The notes under the pieces are model-generated. The model ran no database searches, was not told the origin of the DNA, and saw only the letters and a program-made list of their open reading frames with translations. Positions 41,431 to 50,646 of a stretch of 64,000 nucleotides of DNA are shown here, piece after piece; the first letter of the stretch is position 1, and the number at the start of each line of letters is the position of its first letter. Position numbers and translations under genes: made by a program. Location of the stretch: positions 620,001 to 684,000 of the forward strand of contig NZ_JACHXJ010000002.1 in assembly GCF_014192015.1 (NCBI RefSeq). Direction: 5' to 3'. This DNA is from Paenibacillus rhizosphaerae (GTDB taxonomy: Bacteria; Bacillota; Bacilli; Paenibacillales; Paenibacillaceae).

Positions 41431-42249
41431 ATGCCTTTAACTGAGCACGCGGCGCTGCGGGCCGCTTTGATACAGGCCGATATTCAAATCGGCCGGCCGG
41501 AGGCGAACCGCAGCCATATGGAAGATCTGATGGAGCGGGCGGTGTCTGCCGATCCGAAGCCGGACCTGCTGGTGCTGCCGGAAATGTGGAATACAGGATA
41601 CGCGCTGGAGCAGATCCAGGAGCTCGCGGATCCGGATGGCAGGGAGAGCCGGGAATGGTTATCAGCTTTTGCCAAGCGGCACGGAGTGACGATCGTTGGC
41701 GGCTCCATCGCGGAGAAAAAGGACGGCGGCATCTACAACACGATGTACGTTTTTAACGAACAAGGTGACACTACGGCCCAATATTCCAAGATTCACCTGT
41801 TCCGGTTGATGGACGAGGAGAAGCATCTTGAGGCGGGCGGCGAAATCGTCAGCTTTGCCCTGCGTGAGGGCTTTCAAGCCGGGGCTTCGATCTGCTACGA
41901 CATCCGTTTTCCGGAGCTGGCCCGCACCCAGGCCCTGAATGGCGTAAAAGTACTGATCGTGCCGGCCGAATGGCCGCATCCGCGACTGCACCACTGGCGC
42001 ACACTGCTGATGGCCCGGGCGATCGAAAACCAGATGTATGTCATCGCTTGCAATCGCGTTGGCGTGAGCGGAACCACCGAGTTCTTCGGCCATTCGCTCA
42101 TCATCGACCCCTGGGGCGAGATTGTGGCCGAAGGCGGCGATGGCGAAGAGATCGTGACCGGTGAACTGGATCTTGGGCTGGTCGATGAAGTGAGGGGCCG
42201 GATTCCGGTGTTCGAGGACCGGCGCCCCGATATTTACCGTAAATTGTAA
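41431..42249 (+). CDS. mtnU: Omega-amidase / nitrilase-family hydrolase MtnU
   Basis: Carbon-nitrogen hydrolase (272 residues) with the catalytic triad Glu in LVLPEMWNTGY (about 51), Lys in YSKIHLF (about 120) and Cys in SICYDIRFPE (about 154). Next to a glutamine-type MtnE, it is best read as YkrU/MtnU, which is proposed to hydrolyse the 2-oxoglutaramate released by that transaminase. ATG 41431 follows GGGGAGG; a longer frame from 41332 would include the promoter. Terminates convergently with the LysR gene. Confidence 0.85.
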   Translation: MPLTEHAALRAALIQADIQIGRPEANRSHMEDLMERAVSADPKPDLLVLPEMWNTGYALEQIQELADPDGRESREWLSAFAKRHGVTIVGGSIAEKKDGGIYNTMYVFNEQGDTTAQYSKIHLFRLMDEEKHLEAGGEIVSFALREGFQAGASICYDIRFPELARTQALNGVKVLIVPAEWPHPRLHHWRTLLMARAIENQMYVIACNRVGVSGTTEFFGHSLIIDPWGEIVAEGGDGEEIVTGELDLGLVDEVRGRIPVFEDRRPDIYRKL

Positions 42250-42285
42250 ACCGCACACCGCTAAAGCACAACGCACAACGCACAC

Positions 42286-42316
42286 AAAAAAGTCCGGGCT
42301 CTCCGCCCGGACTTTT
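42286..42316. terminator. Bidirectional terminator between mtnU and the LysR gene
   Basis: A 12-bp stem (AAAAGTCCGGGC with GCCCGGACTTTT) has A's before and T's after, serving both convergent genes. Confidence 0.9.
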
Positions 42317-42326
42317 ACACGTTTTT

Positions 42327-43238
42327 TTAAACCAGATCATTCAGCGTATCCTTGAACGTTTCAATAAAAGCCTCGGCCGCTTTGGACAAATACCGTCCGC
42401 GCCGGTATGCGACCACAAGCGTCCGGCTCGGCACCGGCTCGGCAAGGGGAAGGTATACCGGCACGAATTCGCTTCGCGGCGCGCGCGCGATAAACCGCGG
42501 CACCAGCGTGATGCCCATGCCCGTGGCAACGAGCGACTGGATCGTCTCCATGTTGTTGCTCTCAAAGACGACCTTGGGCTCGAAGCCGGCCTGCTGGCAC
42601 AGATCAAAGGTTATTTTGCGGAAACCCTGCCCCTTTTTGAGCACGATAAACGATTCTTCGCTCAGCTCATCGATCCGTACGGGAACCGGCTTCCCGCCTT
42701 TGGCTCTGGCCGCAAGCGCATGCGATTCCGGTACGGCAAGATCGATCTTTTCTTCGCCGATCACCTCGTATGTCAGCGAAGGCTCCTGCAGCGGCAGGGA
42801 GAGCAAGCTGAGGTCCGATTTGCCTCCGGCCGTCAGCTTCTCCAGGTTCATGGAAGAGTCCTCCAGCAGGGTGATTTCGATGTCAGGGTACTGGCGTTTG
42901 AATGTGGGAAGCACATGCGGCAGCAAGTGCGCGCCTGTAATCGGCATGCTGCCGATGACCACCTTTCCGCTCTTCAGCTGGGAGATATCAGCCATTTCCT
43001 GGCGCAGCAGCTCTACGGCGTCCATAATTTTTTGGGCCTGCTCCATGAAGGAAGCCCCGGCATGGGTCAGTTCCACTGTGCTGGTATTGCGCTGGAACAG
43101 CAGCACCCCGAGCTCTTTCTCCAGCTTGGACAGCTGTTGGCTCAAGGAGGGCTGGGCGATGTGCAGCTTCTCGGCGGCTCGGGAGAAATTCCGCTCCTGG
43201 GCGATTTGGAGTGCGTATTGTAGCTGTCTAAATTCCAT
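42327..43238 (-). CDS. LysR-family transcriptional regulator
   Basis: A 303-residue regulator. The N-terminal winged helix spans residues 1-62 (MEFRQLQYALQIAQERNFSR, AAEKLHIAQPSLSQQLSKLE). The effector domain covers about 90-295 (KVVIGSMPITGAHLLPHVL, GMGITLVPRF). It is divergently placed from leuCD with a 204-base gap holding a T-N11-A type palindrome. A role in control of leuCD and of itself is the standard inference for this layout. The effector is unknown. Confidence 0.9.
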   Translation of the reverse strand: MEFRQLQYALQIAQERNFSRAAEKLHIAQPSLSQQLSKLEKELGVLLFQRNTSTVELTHAGASFMEQAQKIMDAVELLRQEMADISQLKSGKVVIGSMPITGAHLLPHVLPTFKRQYPDIEITLLEDSSMNLEKLTAGGKSDLSLLSLPLQEPSLTYEVIGEEKIDLAVPESHALAARAKGGKPVPVRIDELSEESFIVLKKGQGFRKITFDLCQQAGFEPKVVFESNNMETIQSLVATGMGITLVPRFIARAPRSEFVPVYLPLAEPVPSRTLVVAYRRGRYLSKAAEAFIETFKDTLNDLV

Positions 43239-43288
43239 GAGACACCTTCCTTTGCTTTCTATAAATTAGCGGATGAAACGCGCTTTGC

Positions 43289-43328
43289 TTGATAGTTAAT
43301 TCCTATTACTTTTATAGATATTATATCT
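43289..43328 (+). promoter_or_regulatory. leuC promoter with LysR-type operator
   Basis: A possible promoter is TTGATA (43289-43294), 18 bases, TATAGA (43313-43318). The palindrome CTAT-N7-ATAG (43303-43317), a T-N11-A motif, covers the -10 box. A second palindrome, AGATATTATATCT (43316-43328), overlaps it. The LysR-family neighbour is the obvious candidate to bind here. Confidence 0.45.
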
Positions 43329-43442
43329 TGGATCAATTAAGCTGCAAATGCTATATTTATTGTAATTCAAGAGGCTGCCGGGCCGGATTGCCTTGTGTCC
43401 GGCGTCTCTTCCAAGGATCGAAACCATGAAGAGGTGACAGTG

Positions 43443-44867
43443 ATGAGTAAAAGAACGATGTTTGAGAAAATCTGGGATAACCACGTGATTCATCAGGAAG
43501 AAGGCAAGCCGAGCATTTTGTACATCGATTTGCACCTCGTCCACGAGGTAACGTCCCCGCAAGCCTTCGAGGGCCTGCGCCTGAGCGGCCGCAAGGTACG
43601 CCGTCCGGAGCTGACGTTCGCAACGATGGACCATAACGTACCGACAAAGGACCGCTTTAACATTAAGGACCCGATCTCCAAGCAGCAGATCGATACGCTG
43701 TCGCAGAACTGCCGCGACTTTGGCGTCACCCTCTTTGATCTGGATACGATTGATCAAGGGGTCGTGCACGTTATGGGACCGGAACTCGGGTTGACCCATC
43801 CGGGCAAAACGATTGTCTGCGGCGACAGCCACACCTCGACTCACGGCGCATTCGGCGCTCTGGCGTTTGGGATCGGCACAAGCGAAGTGGAACACGTGCT
43901 GGCTACCCAATGCTTGCAGCAGGCCAAAGCAAAGACGATGGAAGTGCGCTTCGTCGGCAAGCGCAATCCCGGCGTAACGGCGAAAGACATGATCCTCGGC
44001 GTCATCGCCAAGTACGGCACGGATTTTGCTACAGGCTATGTCATTGAGTACACGGGCGAAGCGATTCGCGAGCTGTCGATGGAAGAGCGGATGACCGTCT
44101 GCAACATGTCGATCGAAGGCGGTGCGAGAGCGGGCATGATCGCTCCGGATGAAACGACGTTCGAATATTTGCGCGGACGCCAATACGTGCCGCAAGGCAG
44201 CGATTTTGACCAAACGGTGGAGCAGTGGAAGCAGCTCGTCACTGACGAAGGCGCAGCTTACGACCGTGTGGTGGAGTTCGACGTGGAAACACTGATCCCG
44301 CAAGTGACCTGGGGAACGAGCCCGGGTATGGGCACGGACATTACGTCTCGTGTGCCGGTGCCGGCGGAACTGCCGACCGAAAACGAACGCAAAGCGGCTG
44401 AGAAAGCGATTGAATATATGGGCTTGACTCCAGGGACACCGATGTCGGAAATCGAAATCGACTACGTATTTATCGGTTCCTGCACCAACGGCCGGATCGA
44501 GGACCTGCGTGCCGCCGCCCAGGTTGCCAAGGGCCACAAGGTATCCGAACGGGTAACGGCGATCGTTGTTCCGGGCTCGGGACGCGTCAAGATCCAGGCG
44601 GAGAAGGAAGGACTGGACCAAATTTTCACCGAAGCGGGCTTCGAATGGCGCGATGCCGGATGCAGCATGTGCCTGGCGATGAACCCGGACGTTCTCCAAC
44701 CGGGACAGCGCTGCGCATCGACGTCCAACCGTAACTTCGAAGGTCGTCAGGGCCGCGGCGGACGCACGCATCTCGTATCCCCGGCAATGGCTGCGGCAGC
44801 AGCGATCAAGGGTCGGTTCACGGATGTCCGTGATTGGAACTTCAAAACGGAAGCGGTCAGCAGCTAA
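43443..44867 (+). CDS. leuC: 3-isopropylmalate dehydratase large subunit
   Basis: Aconitase-family [4Fe-4S] enzyme of leucine synthesis (474 residues), isomerising 2- to 3-isopropylmalate with LeuD. The motifs [19 protein letters not shown] and [14 protein letters not shown], with a cluster cysteine, and the later [10 protein letters not shown] with two more cysteines are all present. ATG 43443 follows GAAGAGGTGACAG. The rest of the leu genes are not in the window, so leuCD stand apart from an ilv-leu operon. Confidence 0.97.
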   Translation: MSKRTMFEKIWDNHVIHQEEGKPSILYIDLHLVHEVTSPQAFEGLRLSGRKVRRPELTFATMDHNVPTKDRFNIKDPISKQQIDTLSQNCRDFGVTLFDLDTIDQGVVHVMGPELGLTHPGKTIVCGDSHTSTHGAFGALAFGIGTSEVEHVLATQCLQQAKAKTMEVRFVGKRNPGVTAKDMILGVIAKYGTDFATGYVIEYTGEAIRELSMEERMTVCNMSIEGGARAGMIAPDETTFEYLRGRQYVPQGSDFDQTVEQWKQLVTDEGAAYDRVVEFDVETLIPQVTWGTSPGMGTDITSRVPVPAELPTENERKAAEKAIEYMGLTPGTPMSEIEIDYVFIGSCTNGRIEDLRAAAQVAKGHKVSERVTAIVVPGSGRVKIQAEKEGLDQIFTEAGFEWRDAGCSMCLAMNPDVLQPGQRCASTSNRNFEGRQGRGGRTHLVSPAMAAAAAIKGRFTDVRDWNFKTEAVSS

Positions 44868-44881
44868 GGAGGAGAATAAAC

Positions 44882-45484
44882 ATGGAAGCTTTTACGAAAT
44901 TAACAGGTCTCGTCGCTCCGGTAGACCGGGTGAACGTGGATACGGATGCCATTATTCCTAAACAATTTTTGAAGCGGATCGAGCGCACCGGTTTCGGACA
45001 ATTTCTGTTCTATGAATGGAGATTCGATGAGCAGGGCAACGACATCCCGCAATTTTCGCTGAACCAGCCGCGCTATAAAGGCGCTTCGGTCCTGATTTCC
45101 AGAGCCAACTTCGGCTGCGGATCTTCCCGTGAGCATGCGCCATGGGCGATCATGGACTACGGGTTCAAATGCATCATTGCTCCGTCGTTCGCAGACATTT
45201 TCTACAACAACTGCTTTAAGAACGGCATTCTGCCGATCAAGCTGTCTGAAGAGCAGGTGGAAGATCTGTTCCAGCGTACGGCAGCGAATGAAGGCTACGA
45301 GCTGAACGTTGATTTGGAAAACAAAACGATCACGGATGCCCAAGGTCTGCATATCGATTTCGAACTGGATGAGCACCGCCGTCAGTTCCTGCTGCAAGGC
45401 CTGGACGATATCGGCCTGACCCTTCAACATGAAGACGCCATCGCCGCCTATGAGCAAAAGCGCGGGGCTCGCTTGTTCGCGTAA
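44882..45484 (+). CDS. leuD: 3-isopropylmalate dehydratase small subunit
   Basis: Swivel-domain subunit (200 residues) that completes the LeuCD enzyme. The signature segments [17 protein letters not shown] and [15 protein letters not shown] (substrate-binding) are visible. AAGGAGGAG precedes ATG 44882, 14 bases after the leuC stop. A strong terminator at 45521 ends the operon. Confidence 0.97.
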   Translation: MEAFTKLTGLVAPVDRVNVDTDAIIPKQFLKRIERTGFGQFLFYEWRFDEQGNDIPQFSLNQPRYKGASVLISRANFGCGSSREHAPWAIMDYGFKCIIAPSFADIFYNNCFKNGILPIKLSEEQVEDLFQRTAANEGYELNVDLENKTITDAQGLHIDFELDEHRRQFLLQGLDDIGLTLQHEDAIAAYEQKRGARLFA

Positions 45485-45520
45485 CTTAGCCAGCCGGATG
45501 GGCCCTGCCCTTCATTATAA

Positions 45521-45558
45521 GCTCCCATGCTCCGATAAGGAGTATGGGGGCTTTTTTT
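45521..45558 (+). terminator. Terminator after leuD
   Basis: A 13-bp stem with G-U pairs (GCTCCCATGCTCC with GGAGTATGGGGGC) and seven T's. The remaining gap to 45783 is AT-rich with no clear feature. Confidence 0.9.
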
Positions 45559-45783
45559 GCTGGAACCAGTGGTATACCCAGAGGAGTAGAAGTAGTCATG
45601 GGAGGTCGATATTTGGATAAATTGGGGAATGAAACAGGTAAAAACTTGTAAAATCAAGCAGGAATATAAGCTTAGCACACAGAAATTGTTATACATCAAA
45701 CACCGTTAATGTTTTTTTTATACATAAATTCTGCCGGCTTTGTCACGAGCAGCAGCAAAAAATCAGTTTGTCAGAGGTGGAAC

Positions 45784-47286
45784 ATGAAGAAATTCGGCTT
45801 TTTACTGTTTTTATTGATGTTCGCCTTTATTGTCGGCGCCCAGGCGCCGTCGGTATCGGCGGCAAGCGGCACGGAGATCGTGCTGGACGGCAAGCAACTG
45901 GACATGCCAGTGGATGCAGGCGTTGTCAACGTGAACGGGAGCATCATGGTTCCCTTCCGCGTGGTCGGTGAAAATCTTGGATTTGCCGTAGATTGGGAGC
46001 AGAAGTCGCAGAAGGTCACGATTGAGAAAGGCAGCACCAAGATGCTGCTTGTCGTGAAGCAGAAATCGGCAACCGTTAACGGCAAAAAGGTGAGCCTGGA
46101 TCAGCCGCCGCTCCTGCAGAAGGGCAGCGTCGTTGTGCCGATCCGGTTCGTGAGCGAGCAAATGGGGCTTGCGGTCAGTTGGGATGGCGTTAATAAAACC
46201 GTGTATCTGGCGACGGATGCAACGAATCCTTCGGGATCCGATCCGGGAACAGGTGCAGGCAGCGGAGGCACGATACCGGTTCCCGATACGGGGAGCGGCA
46301 ATTCCAACAACACCGCTCCGGCAGGCAGCTCTGAAGGATCCGGCATGACCGGTCAGGAGGGGATTGCCGAGCTGACAGGCATCAGCTTTAGCGACAACCG
46401 GTTGATGATCGCTACCTCCGGCAACGGCGATGTGGTGCCGAAAGTGTTTACGATGAAGGATCCGGACCGCATCGTCGTGGATCTGCCGCAGACCCAATTC
46501 TCGTCAGCGCTGGGCGATACGCTGAACCTGAACGCCGACGCCCAAGGCAAACTGGACGTCAGCGGGTATCCCGACGTTTCCGGAATCCGGTATTCGTTGT
46601 TCAGCAGCAGCCCGTCTACCGTTCGGATCGTGATTGATTTGAACTATGCCAAAAATTATGCCGCTTACCCGGACCCGTCCGGAAGCGGAATGTTTATCGT
46701 CGATTTGAATTTAGCTTCGGAGACGCCGTCGGTTCCGGTCGGAGGCAGCGGGAAGAAGGTCGTCGTGATTGATGCCGGCCATGGGGCCAAGGATCCCGGG
46801 ACGATCGGTTATTCGAAAACGAAGGAGAAGGACTTCAACTTGGCGGTTGCCCTGAAAGTCGGACAGCTTCTCGGGAATGAGTCCAACATCGATTTTGTTC
46901 TGACGAGAAGCGATGACACTTTCCTCGAGCTGAAGGACCGTGTTAAAATAGCCAACGATCTGAATGCCGACGTGTTTGTATCCATCCATGCGAACAGCGC
47001 GGGCTCGTCCGCGGCGAGCGGCAGCGAAACGTATTATCAGCGTGATGCGAGCAAATCACTGGCAAACGTGCTGCACAAGTATTTGGTTCAGGCTACGGGC
47101 CTGGCGGACCGGGGAGTGAAATACGGAAACTTCCACGTTATTCGGGAGACCAAAATGCCGGCTGTTCTCTTGGAGGCTGGATATCTAAGCAATCCGAAGG
47201 ATGAGGCAACCTTGTTCTCCGAAGACGTCCAGCAGGCCGTCGCGCAGGGGATCGTGAACGGCATCAAGGAATATTTGGGATTGTAG
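45784..47286 (+). CDS. N-acetylmuramoyl-L-alanine amidase, cassette copy 1
   Basis: Exported cell-wall hydrolase (500 residues) cutting the amide between MurNAc and the stem peptide. Signal peptide at residues 1-25. A copper-amine-oxidase-N-like domain spans about 30-140 (MVPFRVVGENLGFAVDWEQ). A Gly/Ser/Pro linker and an AMIN domain (about 199-310) follow, then the catalytic Amidase_3 domain (about 324-500). Zinc ligands and catalytic Glu are in VIDAGHGAKDPG, SIHANSAGS and VLLEAGYLSN. ATG 45784 follows AGAGGTGG. It pairs with the GerMN lipoprotein downstream, and both recur in a second copy. Confidence 0.92.
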   Translation: MKKFGFLLFLLMFAFIVGAQAPSVSAASGTEIVLDGKQLDMPVDAGVVNVNGSIMVPFRVVGENLGFAVDWEQKSQKVTIEKGSTKMLLVVKQKSATVNGKKVSLDQPPLLQKGSVVVPIRFVSEQMGLAVSWDGVNKTVYLATDATNPSGSDPGTGAGSGGTIPVPDTGSGNSNNTAPAGSSEGSGMTGQEGIAELTGISFSDNRLMIATSGNGDVVPKVFTMKDPDRIVVDLPQTQFSSALGDTLNLNADAQGKLDVSGYPDVSGIRYSLFSSSPSTVRIVIDLNYAKNYAAYPDPSGSGMFIVDLNLASETPSVPVGGSGKKVVVIDAGHGAKDPGTIGYSKTKEKDFNLAVALKVGQLLGNESNIDFVLTRSDDTFLELKDRVKIANDLNADVFVSIHANSAGSSAASGSETYYQRDASKSLANVLHKYLVQATGLADRGVKYGNFHVIRETKMPAVLLEAGYLSNPKDEATLFSEDVQQAVAQGIVNGIKEYLGL

Positions 47287-47314
47287 GATCCGGAACTTGG
47301 CTGAAAGGAGTGTT

Positions 47315-47995
47315 ATGGTGAATAAAAAAATATGGTGCGCAGTTCTTCTGTCCGCCGTGATGATTGTGGGAGCAGGCTGCGGTCAGAAAGCGAAGACGGC
47401 TCCGCCTCCGCCGGCGAGCGCTTCCGAACCGAGCTCGTTTCAAGCGGACGACAGCACGTCGCCGCCGGACGCGGAAAGCACTCCGCCGGATGACAGTACG
47501 ACAGGCAGCGCTTCGGGCAACGACAGCGGTGGAGATACTGGGGAAACAAAGGGAGAAGCGGGCGGTCAGGCAGTTCAGGATCAACCCAGCGTTCAGAAAT
47601 TGACTATTGATGTATTTTACACCGACCCGCAGGAAATGGAGCTGAAAAAGGCTCAGAAGGAGATCAGCTTCGAATCGGATATCGAGAAGTACGTGCACGC
47701 GTTTAAGGCGCTTCAAGACAGCGGCAGCAGCGACCTCGTTCCGCTGTGGGGTAAAATCGAACTGACCAAAATGTCAGTGGACCCGCAGGATGCAGGTCTC
47801 CTGCATATGGACATTCATATTCCGGACGAAGCCCGGCTGGGGTCGGGCGGGGAACAATTTGCCCTCGACTCGCTCAAGCAAACGATGTTTCAATTCGACG
47901 AAATCAAAGCGATCGACCTCCTCGTCGACGGCCAAGCCGTGGAGAGCCTGATGGGCCATATGGACCTCGACCATCCGATCAAGAGAGGCGAATAA
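47315..47995 (+). CDS. GerMN-domain lipoprotein, cassette copy 1
   Basis: A 226-residue lipoprotein: signal peptide with lipobox VGAGC, cysteine at about residue 20, then a disordered Pro/Ser/Thr-rich acidic linker (about 25-100). The C-terminal GerMN domain begins LTIDVFYTDPQEMELKKAQ and ends in the ARLGSGGEQFALDSLKQTMFQF region. GerM is a sporulation/germination protein of B. subtilis. Together with an amidase it suggests a role in cell-wall remodelling, perhaps in sporulation. AAAGGAG precedes ATG 47315. Confidence 0.85.
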   Translation: MVNKKIWCAVLLSAVMIVGAGCGQKAKTAPPPPASASEPSSFQADDSTSPPDAESTPPDDSTTGSASGNDSGGDTGETKGEAGGQAVQDQPSVQKLTIDVFYTDPQEMELKKAQKEISFESDIEKYVHAFKALQDSGSSDLVPLWGKIELTKMSVDPQDAGLLHMDIHIPDEARLGSGGEQFALDSLKQTMFQFDEIKAIDLLVDGQAVESLMGHMDLDHPIKRGE

Positions 47996-48024
47996 GGCCT
48001 CACTTCAATCCATGAACGAATAAG

Positions 48025-48060
48025 CATGCCGATTCCTAACGGGAGTCGGCATGTTTTTTT
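48025..48060 (+). terminator. Terminator after cassette copy 1
   Basis: A stem CATGCCGATTCC with GGGAGTCGGCATG is followed by seven T's. It separates the two amidase/GerMN cassettes transcriptionally. The following 215 bases up to 48276 show no supported gene. Confidence 0.88.
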
Positions 48061-48276
48061 GAGAAACCGTGCTTTTCAGCAGGGGTGTTTGAATCATGGA
48101 TACATAAAATCCCGGTTTTGTCCATCCAAAGTCATAGTAAAACTTTTGCATATAGAGGAATATATTCGCAACTTTTCAAGGGGGCTCGCGTCTAATAAAT
48201 GTCTGGTGATGTCGAAGATGCCTAAGCCGAAACGTCAAAAAGTAGTTGAAAAATTTGAGAATGGTAGGGGTGAATA

Positions 48277-49719
48277 ATGAAGAAGTTTGGTTTTTTGTTA
48301 GCGTTTATTTTTGTCTTCATTTTGGCGTTTCCTCATAATGGACAGGCTGCGGCAGGGAGCACAAAGATTTTTTTGAATGACAATGAGCTGAAGCTTACAG
48401 GTAATGCAGTGGTTGAAAATGTGAAGGGCAATACGATGATCCCATTTCGTGTGGTCGGAGAGAGTCTGGGATTTGATGTCACATGGGAGCAGAAGACCGG
48501 CACGGTAACCATACAAAAGGACTCGACAGTCATAAAGCTTGTTGTTAATCAAAAGAATGCTACGGTTAACGGCAGTAAGGTTGCACTTCATATCGCGCCG
48601 ATTCTGCGCACCGACACGGTCATCGTCCCGCTTCGCTTTGTGAGTGAGCAAATGGGACTGACCGTCAGCTGGGATAATGTGAAGAAAGCGGTATATTTAA
48701 TTACCCCGGATTCGAACTCCGGAAACAGCGGAAATGCCGGCACCGGTGCAGGCAATGGCGGCTCGACCGTACCTGGCAGCGGAAGCGGCGACAACGACAG
48801 CAGCGTCGGGCTGGTGAATGGACTCAGCTTTAGCGACAACCGGCTGCTGATCGCAACCAGCGGATCGGTCAAGGCCAGCAGTTTTAAAATGACAGGTCCC
48901 GACCGGGTCGTCATCGATCTGACGAACGCGAAGTTTTCGGATCAATTCAGCGGTTCTTCTCCGCTGGACAGCAATTATAACGGCTCAATCAGCGTCAGCG
49001 GCTATCCGGATGTTTCCAAGATCCGTTACTCGCTGTATAACGATAATCCTTCCACAGTACGCGTGGTCATTGATCTGAATTATGCGAAAAATTATAAGCT
49101 GACCAATGAAAACGGGATGTATATCATCGACTTGAACACATCAGACAGCGGCACTCCTTCCACACCAGTTGGCGGAGGCGGCAAAAAGATCGTCGTCATT
49201 GATGCGGGCCATGGCGATCAGGATCCAGGCGCATCAGGCGTTTCCGGCAAAAAGGAAAAAGCGTTTAACCTGGCGGTTGCCCTTAAAGTAGGGGCTCTGC
49301 TCAAAAATGATCCAAACATCGATGTCGTTCTTACCCGCAGCGACGATACGTTCCTGGAGCTGAGCGAACGGGTGAAGATCGCTAACGATTTGAAGGCGGA
49401 TGTGTTTATTTCCATCCATGCGAACAGTGCAGGTTCCTCCGTGGCAACGGGAAGTGAAACTTATTATCAGCGGGATGCCAGCAAGGCGCTGGCCAACGTG
49501 ATGCATAAATACCTGGTACAAGCCACTGGACTGAAGGACCGCGGCGTCCGCTACGGCAATTTCCACGTCATCCGCGAAACGAAGATGCCGGCCGTGCTGT
49601 TGGAAGTCGGTTATCTGAGCAACAAAAACGATGAGGCCGCGCTCTTCTCGGAGAGCTTCCAGCAGCGGGTTGCCAAAGGCATCGTCAGCGGGATTAAAGA
49701 GTATTTGGGTGTGAACTAA
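48277..49719 (+). CDS. N-acetylmuramoyl-L-alanine amidase, cassette copy 2
   Basis: A 480-residue paralog of the amidase at 45784, with the same domain order: signal peptide, copper-amine-oxidase-N-like domain (about 28-138), shorter linker, AMIN (about 182-290), Amidase_3 (about 303-480). The catalytic residues in VIDAGHGDQDPG, SIHANSAGS and VLLEVGYLSN are intact. The linker and N-terminus differ most; the catalytic domains are nearly the same. GTAGGGGTG precedes ATG 48277. Its 5' part is visibly more AT-rich than copy 1. Confidence 0.92.
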   Translation: MKKFGFLLAFIFVFILAFPHNGQAAAGSTKIFLNDNELKLTGNAVVENVKGNTMIPFRVVGESLGFDVTWEQKTGTVTIQKDSTVIKLVVNQKNATVNGSKVALHIAPILRTDTVIVPLRFVSEQMGLTVSWDNVKKAVYLITPDSNSGNSGNAGTGAGNGGSTVPGSGSGDNDSSVGLVNGLSFSDNRLLIATSGSVKASSFKMTGPDRVVIDLTNAKFSDQFSGSSPLDSNYNGSISVSGYPDVSKIRYSLYNDNPSTVRVVIDLNYAKNYKLTNENGMYIIDLNTSDSGTPSTPVGGGGKKIVVIDAGHGDQDPGASGVSGKKEKAFNLAVALKVGALLKNDPNIDVVLTRSDDTFLELSERVKIANDLKADVFISIHANSAGSSVATGSETYYQRDASKALANVMHKYLVQATGLKDRGVRYGNFHVIRETKMPAVLLEVGYLSNKNDEAALFSESFQQRVAKGIVSGIKEYLGVN

Positions 49720-49753
49720 TGATGAGTCGCAGGAAAAAGGAGGCGGGAAGTCA

Positions 49754-50455
49754 ATGAATAAAAAAGTTTGGTGTGCAGGAGTTCTGGCTCTGGCGTTGGT
49801 TGCTTTGGCAGGCTGCGGCCAGAAGCCGACCGCCGCACCAGATCAGCAGCAGGAGACGGCCTCCGATCAGCAGGTGACTGGCAGCGGCGGAGATGCGGCA
49901 GCCGGAGAAACAGGAACTGAAGGCACCGATAGTGCCGTGAGTTCCGGCAGCGGGCAGGACCAAAGTTCAGACCAAGGACAAGCCCCATCCGGTTCGCAAG
50001 GGCAGGGTCAAGAGGCGGCTGGCCAGGGCCAATCCACGTCCTCGCAAACGACCGATTCGACCCAAAAAAGCCTGAATATCGACGTCTATTATACAGACCC
50101 TGAGGAACTGGATTTGCACAAAGCCCAGAAGGAAATCAGCTTCAGCAGCGACGATGAAAAGTATAAGAAGGCATTCGAAGCGCTGCAGGCCAGCGACAAA
50201 TCCGACCTCGTTCCTCTGTGGGGCAAGGTGGAACTCAAATCGCTGAGCATGAAGGACGGCCAGCTTACAATGGACATTCATCTGCCGGATGAGGCCCGTC
50301 TTGGTGCAGGGGGCGAGCAGTTCGCCCTGGATGCGCTCGGCAACACCCTGTTCCAGTTTGACGAAGTAAAGTCGATCGAGCTGCTGGTTGACGGCGCCAA
50401 GGTGGAAAGCCTGATGGGGCATGTCGATTTGGAGCATCCAATGACAAGACACTGA
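49754..50455 (+). CDS. GerMN-domain lipoprotein, cassette copy 2
   Basis: A 233-residue paralog of the lipoprotein at 47315. The lipobox is LAGC, cysteine at about residue 21. The linker is Gln/Gly/Ser-rich (repeats such as GQGQEAAGQGQ) instead of Pro-rich. The GerMN domain (LNIDVYYTDPEELDLHKAQ to the ARLGAGGEQFALDALG region) is strongly conserved with copy 1. AAGGAGGCGGG precedes ATG 49754, 34 bases after the amidase stop. Confidence 0.86.
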   Translation: MNKKVWCAGVLALALVALAGCGQKPTAAPDQQQETASDQQVTGSGGDAAAGETGTEGTDSAVSSGSGQDQSSDQGQAPSGSQGQGQEAAGQGQSTSSQTTDSTQKSLNIDVYYTDPEELDLHKAQKEISFSSDDEKYKKAFEALQASDKSDLVPLWGKVELKSLSMKDGQLTMDIHLPDEARLGAGGEQFALDALGNTLFQFDEVKSIELLVDGAKVESLMGHVDLEHPMTRH

Positions 50456-50533
50456 TTTTTTTGGGGAAATTCAGGAAAAAAAGCAGGAGCTCGGCTCCTG
50501 GATGTCGAATTATATACAGCTAGAGAATGGCTG

Positions 50534-50623
50534 ATAGTAACGAACTAAAGTCGGAGCGCCGCGCATCCTTTGCGGGAGCTATTATTCCCGGGGAACGGGC
50601 GCATCCGCTTTAGTTCTTTCTAT
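50534..50623 (+). repeat. Palindromic intergenic element, copy B
   Basis: A 90-base unit has ends GAACTAAAG (50542-50550) and CTTTAGTTC (50608-50616), flanked by ATAG and CTAT. A nested stem pairs CGGAGCGCC with GGGCGCATCCG and the centre holds CCCGGGG. It shares outer ends, length and core with the element at 6186-6274, but the internal arms differ. It lies in the leader of the SLH gene, ending about 23 bases before its start. Confidence 0.55.
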
Positions 50624-50646
50624 TTATTTCAGAGAGGGGCACTATC

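Noticed and set aside
42262-42285. Short repeated GCACAACGCACA-like units before the terminator.
   Set aside because: Only two to three imperfect short units; low complexity with no sign of a CRISPR or functional repeat array.
48026-48277. An 83-codon frame between the amidase cassettes.
   Set aside because: It starts in the terminator stem, is rich in Arg/Lys/Cys without pattern, and no ribosome site precedes it.
50484-50502. Hairpin CAGGAGC/GCTCCTG after the second GerMN gene.
   Set aside because: Not followed by a T run on the + strand, so not called a terminator; it would only suit a - strand transcript, and none is present.
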